Below, in pieces: positions 17,345 to 26,228 of a DNA stretch of 64,000 bases. The notes under the pieces were generated by a model that was not told the origin of the DNA, did not search any database, and saw only the letters and a program-made list of their open reading frames with translations. Numbering within the stretch: the first letter of the stretch is position 1; each line of letters opens with the position of its first letter. The position numbers and the translations under genes are program-made. This DNA is from Granulosicoccus sp964390335 (GTDB taxonomy: Bacteria; Pseudomonadota; Gammaproteobacteria; Granulosicoccales; Granulosicoccaceae): the NCBI GenBank assembly GCA_964390335.1, contig CAYMHU010000016.1:1-64000 (forward strand), written 5' to 3'.

Positions 17345-20059
17345 TTAGGATTCGTCGCTTTCATCCACATCCGACGCGTTGTCTAAGTCGTCGGCCGAAC
17401 CTTCGTCATCTGAACCACTGTCGTTTTTTGTACCGTCATTGGCATCATTATCGGTAGGCTCATCTGAACTTTGGGCAGCCTCTTCTGCGTTGGCTTGCTC
17501 TTCAGCCGCTTGCAGTTCTTCTGACTGACTGGCGTCTGCTTCATCAATAGCAGCCATTTCAACCAGCTCTTCACCTTCACTTAATTTTATTAAGCGAACG
17601 CCCTGTGTATTACGACCCAACACCGACACTTCACTAACGTTCGTTCGAACCAATGTTCCGGCATTCGTGATTAACATGATTTGGTCGTCTTCACTAACCT
17701 GTACTGCACCGATAACCCGACCATTTCGCTCACTGGTTTTAATGTCAATAACACCTAAACCACCACGACCTTTAGTTGGGTAATCCGCGGCCGCAGTTCG
17801 CTTGCCATAGCCATTGACTGTAGCGGTAAGAATATCGCCATCGCCAACAACGATTGCACCTATTACAGAGTCTTCTTCTGGCATGCGAATACCGCGCACA
17901 CCAGCAGCTGTTCGACCCATGGTGCGAACGTTGGCTTCATTGAAGCGCATGGCCCGACCACCACTTGAGAACAGCATGATGTCGCTTTCACCGTTAGTGA
18001 GCGCAACATCGATCAGGTAATCGTCGACGCGTAAGTCGATAGCGATAATGCCGTTAGTACGTGGACGTGAAAAATCAGCCAATGCCGTTTTCTTGACAAC
18101 ACCTTTGCTTGTTGCAAACAGTACGTATTGATCAGCGGAGTACTCGCGAACGGTGAGTACTGCGTTGACCCGTTCGCCCTCTTCCATTGGCAACAGATTA
18201 ACGATAGGTCGACCACGTGAACCACGTGATGCAACCGGCAATTCGTAAACTCGCTTCCAGTACACTTTACCCACACTGGTAAAGAACAACACGGTGTCGT
18301 GCATACTGGCAATAAACAGCTTATCGACGAAATCTTCATCCTTAACGGCAGTTGCAGACTTACCACGACCACCGCGACGTTGAGCACGATAGTCTGATAA
18401 CGGTTGCGCTTTCGCGTAGCCGCCATGCGATAAAGTGACGACCACTGATTCGTCTGCGATGAGATCTTCTACAGTCATTTCCGAGTGATCGACCTGAATT
18501 TCCGTGCGACGCTGATCACCATACTTTTCGATGATTTCAACGAGCTCAGTTCTAACAACCAAACGTAACCGTTCCGGGTCGGTCAGGATGTCGAGGTAGT
18601 CTTCAATTTTGGTGAGTATCTCTTTGTACTCAGCAATGATTTTGTCTTGCTCTAGTCCGGTTAGACGGTGTAAGCGCAAATCCAGAATGGCCTGTGCCTG
18701 CACTTCGGTTAACTGATACTGACCGTCGTGCAACCCGTATTGCTCTCCCAGATTTTCAGGTTTAGACGCAGCTGCACCCGCGCGTTCTAACATGCCACTA
18801 ACGATGCCTGGTTCCCAGGTGCGCGCAACCAGTTTTTCTTTAGCTGTTGCTGAGTTTTCAGATTCTTTGATCAGCTGAATGATGGGGTCGATATTGGCAA
18901 GTGCCACTGCCAAACCTTCAAGAATATGAGCTCGGTCGCGGGCTTTTTTCAGTAAATAGATAGTACGGCGCGTAACGACTTCGCGTCGGTGGCGAATAAA
19001 CGCATTGAGCACTTCCGGTAGTGATAACAACTTAGGCTGACCATCAACCAGTGCCACCATGTTAATACCGAACACCACTTGCAACTGGGTTTGCTTGTAT
19101 AGCTGGTTTAACATGATGTCGCCGGATTCACCGCGGCGCAGTTCAATGACCATGCGCATACCGTCTTTATCGGATTCGTCGCGCAGCTCGCTGATACCTT
19201 CTATTTTTTTGTCTTTGACCAGCTCAGCAATTTTTTCCAATAAACGGGCTTTATTAACTTGATACGGCAGCTCGGTAACGATGATGGTGTCTTTGCCGTT
19301 ATTTTCGTTGTGCTCGACCGTGGCCTGTGCACGAATATGCAACTTACCCTTGCCAGTTCGGTACGCCTCGCGAATGCCGCGCGCACCATTGATGATGCCG
19401 GATGTTGGGAAGTCTGGCCCTGGTAAGTGCTGCATCAAGCCTTCAATGGCGATGTCAGGATCGTCGATCATGGCAATAGTGGCGTTAACCACTTCGCTGA
19501 TGTTGTGCGGCGGAATATTGGTAGCCATGCCCACCGCAATACCGGATGAACCATTGACCAACAAATGCGGGATACGTGACGGCAACACATGCGGTTCAGA
19601 TTCCGAACCATCGTAGTTGGGAACGAAGTCGACGGTTTCCTGATCGATATCGGCCAATAGCTCCTGAGCGATCTTGGCCATGCGCACTTCGGTGTATCGC
19701 ATTGCTGCCGGAGGGTCACCATCTACCGAGCCAAAGTTACCCTGCCCATCGATGAGCATGTACCGCATGCTGAACGGTTGAGCCATCCGCACCATTGAGT
19801 CGTATATAGCTGAGTCGCCATGCGGATGGTATTTACCCATGACATCACCGACGACGCGCGCAGACTTTCGATGTGCTTTGTTCCAATCGTAGCCTTGTTC
19901 GTGCATGGCGTACAAAACCCGACGATGCACGGGTTTTAACCCATCACGAACATCAGGCAACGCGCGACCAACGATAACGCTCATGGCGTAATCGAGATAC
20001 GATTGCCTCATTTCATCTTCGAGATTGATGGGCAATATTTCTTTAGCAAATTCGGACAT
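17345..20059 (-). CDS. gyrA: DNA gyrase subunit A
   Basis: The breakage-reunion subunit of gyrase, 904 residues. The catalytic Tyr lies in AAMRYTEVRM, and the quinolone-resistance region reads HPHGDSAIYDSMVRMAQ with the wild-type Ser and Asp. The GyrA box QRRGGRGKS starts the beta-pinwheel domain. The protein ends in an acidic tail of about 65 residues rich in Asp, Glu and Ser, longer than in E. coli; in E. coli the acidic tail tunes supercoiling activity. No Shine-Dalgarno sequence is evident. Confidence 0.97.
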   Translation of the reverse strand: MSEFAKEILPINLEDEMRQSYLDYAMSVIVGRALPDVRDGLKPVHRRVLYAMHEQGYDWNKAHRKSARVVGDVMGKYHPHGDSAIYDSMVRMAQPFSMRYMLIDGQGNFGSVDGDPPAAMRYTEVRMAKIAQELLADIDQETVDFVPNYDGSESEPHVLPSRIPHLLVNGSSGIAVGMATNIPPHNISEVVNATIAMIDDPDIAIEGLMQHLPGPDFPTSGIINGARGIREAYRTGKGKLHIRAQATVEHNENNGKDTIIVTELPYQVNKARLLEKIAELVKDKKIEGISELRDESDKDGMRMVIELRRGESGDIMLNQLYKQTQLQVVFGINMVALVDGQPKLLSLPEVLNAFIRHRREVVTRRTIYLLKKARDRAHILEGLAVALANIDPIIQLIKESENSATAKEKLVARTWEPGIVSGMLERAGAAASKPENLGEQYGLHDGQYQLTEVQAQAILDLRLHRLTGLEQDKIIAEYKEILTKIEDYLDILTDPERLRLVVRTELVEIIEKYGDQRRTEIQVDHSEMTVEDLIADESVVVTLSHGGYAKAQPLSDYRAQRRGGRGKSATAVKDEDFVDKLFIASMHDTVLFFTSVGKVYWKRVYELPVASRGSRGRPIVNLLPMEEGERVNAVLTVREYSADQYVLFATSKGVVKKTALADFSRPRTNGIIAIDLRVDDYLIDVALTNGESDIMLFSSGGRAMRFNEANVRTMGRTAAGVRGIRMPEEDSVIGAIVVGDGDILTATVNGYGKRTAAADYPTKGRGGLGVIDIKTSERNGRVIGAVQVSEDDQIMLITNAGTLVRTNVSEVSVLGRNTQGVRLIKLSEGEELVEMAAIDEADASQSEELQAAEEQANAEEAAQSSDEPTDNDANDGTKNDSGSDDEGSADDLDNASDVDESDES

Positions 20060-20319
20060 TTTTGACGGGGAAAACCGGTAAGCGGAATCGATTTATTGAT
20101 CGCTCAATATTACCACAAAACAGGGTTTAAATTAGCTGTATCACGCGCATTAAAGGCTTGTTTTTCGATGATAAATTGGCCAATTTTCGCTTTCGCCGAT
20201 GAGTAACCCCAGTAATGCAGAAAAAGCAACAAATAGAGGCCAATCACAGACAAATGTTGGCAAGAATTTACGTATAGTAAACAACAGGATTTCATCCTCG
20301 ACAACCGGCAAGCAAAAGC
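20060..20319. promoter_or_regulatory. Divergent gyrA/ubiG intergenic region
   Basis: A 260-base region between two divergent genes must hold both promoters. It is AT-rich around 20100-20140 and 20260-20310, but no repeat, palindrome or convincing -35/-10 pair can be singled out. I see no open frame that looks like a gene. Confidence 0.45.
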
Positions 20320-21072
20320 ATGAACGAGCAAACCCAGCCTTCGCACACCAATCAATCCACTGGTGCCAATCACAACGTTGATCCAAAAGAACTGGAGAAA
20401 TTTTCAGAACTGGCGAGCCGTTGGTGGGACCCTAACAGTGAGTTTCGCCCTCTGCATCAAATAAACCCATTGCGCCTGAACTGGATTAACGAGCGCAGTG
20501 AATTATCGGGCAAACGGGTTGTGGATATTGGTTGCGGTGGCGGCATCCTGACGGAATCCATGGCAAATGTAAACGCCGACGTGGTCGGCATTGATTTGGC
20601 TGACGCAGCCCTGTCGGTTGCCCGTTTACACGCCTTGGAATCAGGCGCCAAAGTTGAGTATCACTCGATTGCCGCAGAGCACTATGCCGATGAACAAGCC
20701 GGCACATTTGATGTGGTCACCTGCCTTGAAATGCTTGAACACGTACCCGACCCTGCATCAACCGTCGCCGCCTGCGCAAAGCTGGCCAAACCCGGTGGCA
20801 AATTGTATTTTTCCACATTAAATCGCAATCCAAAATCATGGCTGTTCGCCATTGTGGGCGCCGAATACATCTTGAAGCTATTGCCAAAAGGCACGCATGA
20901 GTTCAACCGCTTTATTAAACCGTCCGAACTGGAAGCGCATTGCGTAGCCGCGGGATTACACGTTAGCGATATGACAGGTCTAACCTACAATCCATTGACC
21001 AAAGTGTACAAACTTAACAAGCGCGACGTTGACGTTAACTACATGATCGAAGCCACCAAACCGCACGATTAA
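20320..21072 (+). CDS. ubiG: Ubiquinone biosynthesis O-methyltransferase
   Basis: A SAM-dependent methyltransferase that carries out both O-methylations of ubiquinone synthesis. The sequence is 250 residues with the UbiG hallmark FSELASRWWDPNSEFRPLH near residues 28-46, SAM motif I VVDIGCGGGILTE near 67-79, and LEMLEHVPDP. The stop is immediately followed by the ATG of the next gene. In many relatives a phosphatase gene (gph/mupP) follows ubiG; here a different gene takes that place. Confidence 0.95.
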   Translation: MNEQTQPSHTNQSTGANHNVDPKELEKFSELASRWWDPNSEFRPLHQINPLRLNWINERSELSGKRVVDIGCGGGILTESMANVNADVVGIDLADAALSVARLHALESGAKVEYHSIAAEHYADEQAGTFDVVTCLEMLEHVPDPASTVAACAKLAKPGGKLYFSTLNRNPKSWLFAIVGAEYILKLLPKGTHEFNRFIKPSELEAHCVAAGLHVSDMTGLTYNPLTKVYKLNKRDVDVNYMIEATKPHD

Positions 21073-21951
21073 ATGACGGCGATAAATCAAAGCGCAAGTG
21101 GCCTGGCGATTACTGAAGGGTCAAGTCTTTACTATAGCTTGCTGTACTGTACCGATGCTCAGCGCAGTCGCGTGCAGCACACGCTCACGTTAATCCAAAC
21201 CATGACCAGTGCACTGCATGAGGTCACAGAGCCTTCAGTTGCTGAAAAGAAAATCCATTGGTGGCATGAGGAAATAGAAAGACTGGTTAAACGCGATGCC
21301 CGGCATCCGGATTGTGTGGCAGCGCAGCGCTGGCTGCCTCACAGAAGCACTGCACAAGCTTGCATCGACGTACTGTCTGTAGCGGCCAGCGAACGATTCA
21401 ATCCTGCCGTTAATGACAGCGAGTGGCTGGAACGCATCCAGCAGGATTACCATGCTCGCATTGTGTTAGTTCACCATGCGCTGCAATACGATGCCGAAGA
21501 TCGATCAAACGTGCCCATTAAATACACGTCGATGGCACAAGGCCTGGGACAAGTAGACAGGCTATTGCTGTTACCAACACTGCTAAAAAAAGGCTATGCG
21601 ATATTTAGCGATGAGCGTTTTACGCAGTGCAACATAACTCCAGAAGACTTGCTTTCCCTCACCAGCGGCACAGAGCCGCATTCGCAAGACAAACAAGAAG
21701 CAGCGAACAATCTTATCCACTGGGCCATGTCGCAGGCCAACACTTCGCTCGCACAAGCAATGACTGATAGCCCGTTTACCGACAAGCCTGCGTCCAAATC
21801 GTTGTTGCCAATGATCATCATGACCACTCTACGCCAACAACAAGTCAAACTATGGTTGAAGAAATCGCCTAACTTACTGCGCGAAACCGTTTCTGTTACG
21901 CCTATGCGCAAATTTATTAGCACCTATCGGCTTAAGCGACGACACGCATAG
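21073..21951 (+). CDS. Squalene/phytoene synthase-like protein, active-site residues missing
   Basis: A 292-residue all-helical protein of the squalene/phytoene synthase superfamily, recognisable from GSSLYYSLLYCTDAQR near residues 15-30 and KKIHWWHEEIERLVK near 59-73. The two Asp-rich diphosphate-binding motifs of true synthases are not there: the first region reads LIQTMTSALHEVTEP, and the second reads GLGQVDRLLLLPTLLKKGYA. It therefore resembles the non-catalytic NDUFAF6-like branch. It starts directly after the ubiG stop, so a role alongside quinone or respiratory-chain assembly is possible but unproven. Confidence 0.7.
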   Translation: MTAINQSASGLAITEGSSLYYSLLYCTDAQRSRVQHTLTLIQTMTSALHEVTEPSVAEKKIHWWHEEIERLVKRDARHPDCVAAQRWLPHRSTAQACIDVLSVAASERFNPAVNDSEWLERIQQDYHARIVLVHHALQYDAEDRSNVPIKYTSMAQGLGQVDRLLLLPTLLKKGYAIFSDERFTQCNITPEDLLSLTSGTEPHSQDKQEAANNLIHWAMSQANTSLAQAMTDSPFTDKPASKSLLPMIIMTTLRQQQVKLWLKKSPNLLRETVSVTPMRKFISTYRLKRRHA

Positions 21952-22003
21952 CTGCTAACTCAGCGGCCAAGCTATTGCGCAGCTTATGCAGTAAACTAAG
22001 CGC

Positions 22004-22816
22004 ATGAAGCAAAATACCTATACCCCCATAAGCGAATCACAATTGGCATTTACGCCACAAGGCTCTCAGCTTGAAAATCGGGTTGTGGTTATTTCCGGTT
22101 CAACCGGTGGTCTGGGCACCGCACTTAGCAAGGCTTGCGCTATGGCAGGCGCAACTGTGGTACTGCTAGGACGCAACTTGCAAAAGTTGGAAGCACTCTA
22201 CGATGTACTGGAGTCCATAAAATTAAGCTCTGGTGAAAACGCACATCAACCTGCCATCATTACATTAAATCAGGAAGTTGCAACAGAAGTAGATTATCAA
22301 CGCATCAGCGAAATGCTAATGGAAGAATTTGGCAAGATTGACGCGCTGGTGCACACTGCTGCTGATCTTGGCGTCATGACACCGGTACCCGCAATTGCAC
22401 AAAGCGATTGGGCTCGCGTTATGTCGGTTAACCTAACCAGCGCACGCTTACTGACTAATGCTTGTTTACCACTGTTAGAACAGTCGGATAACGCAAGTGT
22501 GGTTTATACCCTGGATGATAAAAGCTCTGCTTATTGGGGTGCCTATGGCGTGTCGAAAGCAGCCGTGCATCAACTCATGACCATTATGGTTGACGAATCT
22601 GATACGCGACTAAACGATCAAGGCAATGCAAGAATCGCCATGAACGCCATAGACCCGGGACCAATGCGCACGCCATTGCGTAGAAAGGCGTTCCCTGGAG
22701 AACTCGAAACAGAAACCGAACCACCAGAGGCGGTGTTGGGTGTTTTTTTATCGCTGATTACGCGTAGCGAGCCGTCATTAAACGGCGTAACGTTAAAACG
22801 GCAGCCTTACACGTGA
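22004..22816 (+). CDS. YciK-like short-chain dehydrogenase/reductase family protein
   Basis: A 270-residue SDR protein with cofactor motif SGSTGGLG near residues 30-37 and active-site YGVSK near residue 183. It resembles E. coli YciK, including WGAYGVSKAA and the INP-like AIDPGPMRTPLRR segment. The catalytic Ser expected 12-14 residues before the Tyr is not obvious: the stretch reads VVYTLDDKSSAYWGAY, with Thr, Leu, Asp and Asp where YciK has Ser-Ser-Ser. It may have altered or no redox activity. The substrate is unknown. Confidence 0.82.
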   Translation: MKQNTYTPISESQLAFTPQGSQLENRVVVISGSTGGLGTALSKACAMAGATVVLLGRNLQKLEALYDVLESIKLSSGENAHQPAIITLNQEVATEVDYQRISEMLMEEFGKIDALVHTAADLGVMTPVPAIAQSDWARVMSVNLTSARLLTNACLPLLEQSDNASVVYTLDDKSSAYWGAYGVSKAAVHQLMTIMVDESDTRLNDQGNARIAMNAIDPGPMRTPLRRKAFPGELETETEPPEAVLGVFLSLITRSEPSLNGVTLKRQPYT

Positions 22817-22819
22817 CCA

Positions 22820-23866
22820 CTATTTTGGTAATGAAGGGCTAAACTGCAGCAAACCTAAAATTTCAAACAACATGGCGGCGCCGTTATGAGCGGTATTGGT
22901 GGTGGCATCGTATTGAGGTGCCACCTCAACCATATCGCCACCAATAAAGTTCAGCCCTTTCAACCCCCTAAGCAAGGTAATCGCTTCACGATTGGTTAAG
23001 CCACCCACTTCCGGTGTGCCTGTACCGGGCGCATACGCCGGGTCTAGCGAGTCGATATCGAACGATAAATAGGTAGGGCCATCACCTACGGTATCGCGAG
23101 CGAGTTTAATAATGGCATCGATACCTAACCGTTGTACATCTTGTGCCAACACAAGCTGCATGCCCGAGGTTTTAGAAAATTCCCATAAATAGCTTGCAGC
23201 ACCACGAATGCCAATTTGAATGGTGTGTTCGGGATTTAACACGCCATCAAGTACCGCATTTCTAAACGGCCCACCGTGATGAAAACGCTCACCATCAAAC
23301 GCACCGCCTGTATCGGCGTGGGCATCAATGTGTATCATGCCAACCGGTTCGGATTTTCCCAAGGCCTTTAATATAGGGTGGCTAATTGAATGATCACCGC
23401 CTACAGATAACGGCATGGTGTTACTGTCAACAAACATATTGATGCATTGTTCAATGTCTTCATGACTCTGATCCAGTTTGTATCGACTTCGAAAATTCAC
23501 ATCGCCCACATCAGCCACCCGCATCTCATGTACTGGAGCTGTATCGAATCCATCGTGATACGGGCCGACACGCTCAATTGCGCGAACCGCGCGTGGCCCA
23601 AAACGCGAACCGGGTCGATTGCTGACAGCCAGATCCATCGGCATACCAACCATGGCTACTTGCAGCTGTTGTAAGTTTTCAATACTGAGTTCTTGATATG
23701 GTGCATCGAGAAAGGTGGGTAATCCGGCCCAAGGTTTCTGTCTTGCACCCTCTTCAGAAAAAATGTGATCAGCTATACGTTGCGCATTTTCATCGATGAA
23801 TTCACCACCATGCTTATCTTGAAACTGCTCGCGTAAAGCCTGTAACTTTTTGTCGTTCCAGCTCAT
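22820..23866 (-). CDS. speB: Agmatinase/arginase-family ureohydrolase
   Basis: A binuclear-manganese (or nickel) hydrolase that releases urea from a guanidino compound. The metal-site motifs are complete: GGDHSIS, HIDAHAD and SFDIDSLDPAYAPGTGTPE. I chose the ATG at 23866 (348 residues); ATG 23884 or the extended frame to 23959 would add residues with no family character. Agmatine is the default substrate, but guanidinobutyrate, guanidinopropionate and guanidine hydrolases share these motifs, and the about 40-residue N-terminal extension leaves this open. It is convergent with the SDR gene, with only 3 bases between them. Confidence 0.85.
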   Translation of the reverse strand: MSWNDKKLQALREQFQDKHGGEFIDENAQRIADHIFSEEGARQKPWAGLPTFLDAPYQELSIENLQQLQVAMVGMPMDLAVSNRPGSRFGPRAVRAIERVGPYHDGFDTAPVHEMRVADVGDVNFRSRYKLDQSHEDIEQCINMFVDSNTMPLSVGGDHSISHPILKALGKSEPVGMIHIDAHADTGGAFDGERFHHGGPFRNAVLDGVLNPEHTIQIGIRGAASYLWEFSKTSGMQLVLAQDVQRLGIDAIIKLARDTVGDGPTYLSFDIDSLDPAYAPGTGTPEVGGLTNREAITLLRGLKGLNFIGGDMVEVAPQYDATTNTAHNGAAMLFEILGLLQFSPSLPK

Positions 23867-24282
23867 GGTTGGCCCTAGCTTCATCTTAGATTGAGACTTA
23901 ATTAACTTTAAACAACTTAACTCAAAACAATCGTTCCAATGTGGTTTGCACAAAATCATCTGTGTCTGAATTTGAGCCGGTCAAACCGTAGACGAAACGT
24001 CGCAGACTCGGAGTCATCTCGGCCAGTTCTTGCCGGAATTTAGAATGCTGATTGGTCGAGAGCAATTTGAAATCCACGCACATCTAAAGAGTTAGCGAAT
24101 TTTTCAGCCAATAAAAAATATTTCACTGGCATGGGAATAAATTGTAACCCTGGGGTGTATCACATACAAGCTCACCACATCGCAATTTGGCGGGTGACAT
24201 TAAATTCCAAGTAACTAACGACCTAGAGGCGGTCGGTGACTACACTGAGCCCGAACAATACTGTAATGAGGAGAAACACAAA
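23867..24282. other. Non-coding stretch upstream of the DUF4399 gene
   Basis: About 415 bases with no open frame that looks real. It must contain the speB promoter on the minus strand and the promoter of the downstream DUF4399 gene on the plus strand. Only one element is clear: GAGGAG at 24268-24273, a good ribosome-binding site ten bases before the ATG at 24283. No repeats or strong hairpins are seen. Confidence 0.4.
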
Positions 24283-24717
24283 ATGAAACTGCATCTAACT
24301 TTGCTTGCGGCTATTACCACTTTACTTGTAACATCTTTTGCAATGGCTCAAGACACACTGGTGTCACCTTCCCCCGAAGGTGCATAAACCTACATAGTCT
24401 CACCAGTAGATGGTGCAACCGTTGGCACAGAAGTTACTGTTGTCTTTGGTTTAAAAGGCATGGGTATAGCACCGGCTGGTGTTAATAGCGAACATACTGG
24501 ACATCATCACCTGTTAGTCGATCAGGAAGAATTGCCGGCACCAGGTGTTCCAATGAGCCCCCCCCCACTGCACTTCGGCAAAGGCCAGACTGAAACGACT
24601 ATTACCTTGGAACCAGGTGAGCACACCTTGCAGTTGATTTTAGGTAACTATTTACACGTGCCGCACAACCCACCAGTGGTGTCGGAAAAAATCACGATAA
24701 CCGTTAAGGCACCTTAA
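24283..24717 (+). pseudogene. DUF4399 exported protein interrupted by one in-frame TAA
   Basis: The frame starts at ATG 24283 behind a strong GAGGAG site and encodes a signal peptide ending in SFAMA. After SPSPEGA comes a TAA at 24385-24387, and the same frame then continues without another stop to 24717. The second part is a complete DUF4399 domain (SPVDGATVGTEVTVVFGLKG, GHHHLLVD, HFGKGQTETT, GEHTLQL). Relatives, as I recall them, have Lys or Glu at the stop position, so a single base change would explain it. The upstream piece would make only a 34-residue signal peptide remnant. It is either a recent pseudogene, a sequencing error, or read-through. Confidence 0.8.
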
Positions 24718-24747
24718 TCCCTGACCAAGCTTAGATGTGAAGTGATA

Positions 24748-24781
24748 CATAAATCTGGCTGAGGTATCGGCCAGATTTATG
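24748..24781 (+). terminator. Perfect 12-bp hairpin after the DUF4399 gene
   Basis: CATAAATCTGGC at 24748-24759 pairs perfectly with GCCAGATTTATG at 24770-24781 around a 10-base loop, 31 bases after the DUF4399 stop. It is followed by TCAAAAATA rather than a T-run, so it is not a standard intrinsic terminator; it may protect the transcript end. Confidence 0.5.
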
Positions 24782-24875
24782 TCAAAAATAGGCGCCAAAG
24801 GCGTGCTACACCCGTGCGCATTCGTCTCACACACAGTATCATGGGCGTTCCGTATTAGAACTTCAGGTGTGCGCC

Positions 24876-25409
24876 ATGGGCAACTCACTCCAGGATCAAC
24901 TGTTTAAAGCTGGCCTTGCCAACAAGAAGCAAGCGGTTCGAGCAAAAAAAGCCAAGAACAGCAAAGAAAAACTGCAACGTACCGGTAAAGAAGTGGTTGA
25001 TGAAACAGCCGAATTAGTAGCCAAAGCTGATGCAGAAAAGCTGGCTAAGGACCGCGAGTTAAACCGTCAACGCACTGAAGCTGCAAACAAGAAATCCATT
25101 CAAGCACAAATTAAACAATTGGTATCGTTGAACCGAATTGACGAAAGCGGAGAAGTGGAATATCGCTTTAATGACACCGGCACTATCAGAACGCTCATGC
25201 TGCAAAATGAACACCGTGAGTTAATCATTGGTGGTCGCCTGTCTATTGTGAAAGTCAATGACGTGTACGACATCGTGCCGCGAGCCGTTGCCACTAAAAT
25301 TGCAGAGCGAGATGAATCCGCGATTATTGTCGCCAACGATCAAAGTGCTGAAGATGAAGCCGACGATGAATACGCCGACTACAAAGTACCCGATGATTTA
25401 ATGTGGTAG
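24876..25409 (+). CDS. DUF2058 (YaiL-type) family protein
   Basis: A 177-residue charged cytoplasmic protein. The N-terminus MGNSLQDQLFKAGLANKKQA followed by a Lys-rich stretch is diagnostic of the DUF2058 family, of which E. coli YaiL is a member; its function is unknown. I chose the ATG at 24876 because AGGTG lies 6 bases upstream; an upstream GTG at 24867 is part of that site. Residues 15-95 are predicted helical and highly charged, and the C-terminus is acidic (EDEADDEYADY). Confidence 0.87.
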   Translation: MGNSLQDQLFKAGLANKKQAVRAKKAKNSKEKLQRTGKEVVDETAELVAKADAEKLAKDRELNRQRTEAANKKSIQAQIKQLVSLNRIDESGEVEYRFNDTGTIRTLMLQNEHRELIIGGRLSIVKVNDVYDIVPRAVATKIAERDESAIIVANDQSAEDEADDEYADYKVPDDLMW

Positions 25410-25430
25410 ACAGAGCGGCACAGAATACCA

Positions 25431-26120
25431 CTAGAAATGATACCGAACACCAACGTTTAGCAACTGATTCTGCGCATGGGATTCGATACCAGCGTAAACC
25501 TTCCCGTATTTAATCGGCAATAACAATCCTGCCCCCACAGCCAGTTCCGCGGTTGGGCGGTATGCGATGGAATCCGTTGCTAATTTAACGCGAGCTTCGC
25601 CACGCAGATACGCAAGCGTTACAAACCAGCTTAACCCGTTTTCTAAAATTGGGTCTAACGGACTGAGCAATAACTTAATCACTGACTGACGCTGTAATAA
25701 TTTTCTGTCGTTTCCAGACTCCACAGGTGACGTTGTATTGGTTTGTGGCAGTAGCGCATAGTGGGCACTTAGGTTAAGCGCAAACTCAATCCCCGGTATA
25801 TATCGTTGATCAATGGGGAAGATAATACCTGCACCAAACCCATGCCCGCCAAACGCTGCCGTCACCGTATTCGACAATGGCAAATCGGAAGCCTGAATAT
25901 TTGCGTAGTCTGCGTACAACACAACATCATGTGAGGTTTTCAGATTGAATCGCAATGCCTGCCATTGCAGTTGTCGAGTAAAGTGACTAGCACCAATTTC
26001 AATTGAACTTGAAGGCTCGTAAGTAGGATTGGCACTGCGTGCCATCATTTGCCCCATTACTTCGGCATGCGCAGCTGAGCTAAAGACACACAGCAATAGA
26101 AACATGGTGGGAAGTTGCAT
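25431..26120 (-). CDS. Predicted outer-membrane beta-barrel protein
   Basis: A 229-residue exported protein. I chose the ATG at 26120, which gives a signal peptide ending in SSAAHA; the longer frame adds 14 residues before it. The mature part has alternating hydrophobic strands and ends in NVGVRYHF, with a C-terminal Phe as in barrel proteins inserted by the BAM complex. There is weak resemblance to the YfaZ family. Its function is not known. It is convergent with the DUF2058 gene. Confidence 0.7.
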   Translation of the reverse strand: MQLPTMFLLLCVFSSAAHAEVMGQMMARSANPTYEPSSSIEIGASHFTRQLQWQALRFNLKTSHDVVLYADYANIQASDLPLSNTVTAAFGGHGFGAGIIFPIDQRYIPGIEFALNLSAHYALLPQTNTTSPVESGNDRKLLQRQSVIKLLLSPLDPILENGLSWFVTLAYLRGEARVKLATDSIAYRPTAELAVGAGLLLPIKYGKVYAGIESHAQNQLLNVGVRYHF

Positions 26121-26228
26121 AACGATATCCTTATCGATTAACAGTTGAATTGGGTTGTACACTACCCAAAAGACCGGCTGGATTCAAGCTAGCCAAAGGG
26201 TTAGCCTGCCCGCTTGTATTAGAATTTA

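Noticed and set aside
17814..19616. Antisense frames opposite gyrA
   Set aside because: They have no ribosome-binding sites and skewed composition caused by the codon pattern of gyrA on the other strand.
24460..24717. A separate short gene starting at the internal Met of the DUF4399 frame
   Set aside because: The frame is continuous upstream with the signal peptide and family N-terminus, and there is no ribosome-binding site before this Met. It is the downstream half of a gene cut by one TAA.
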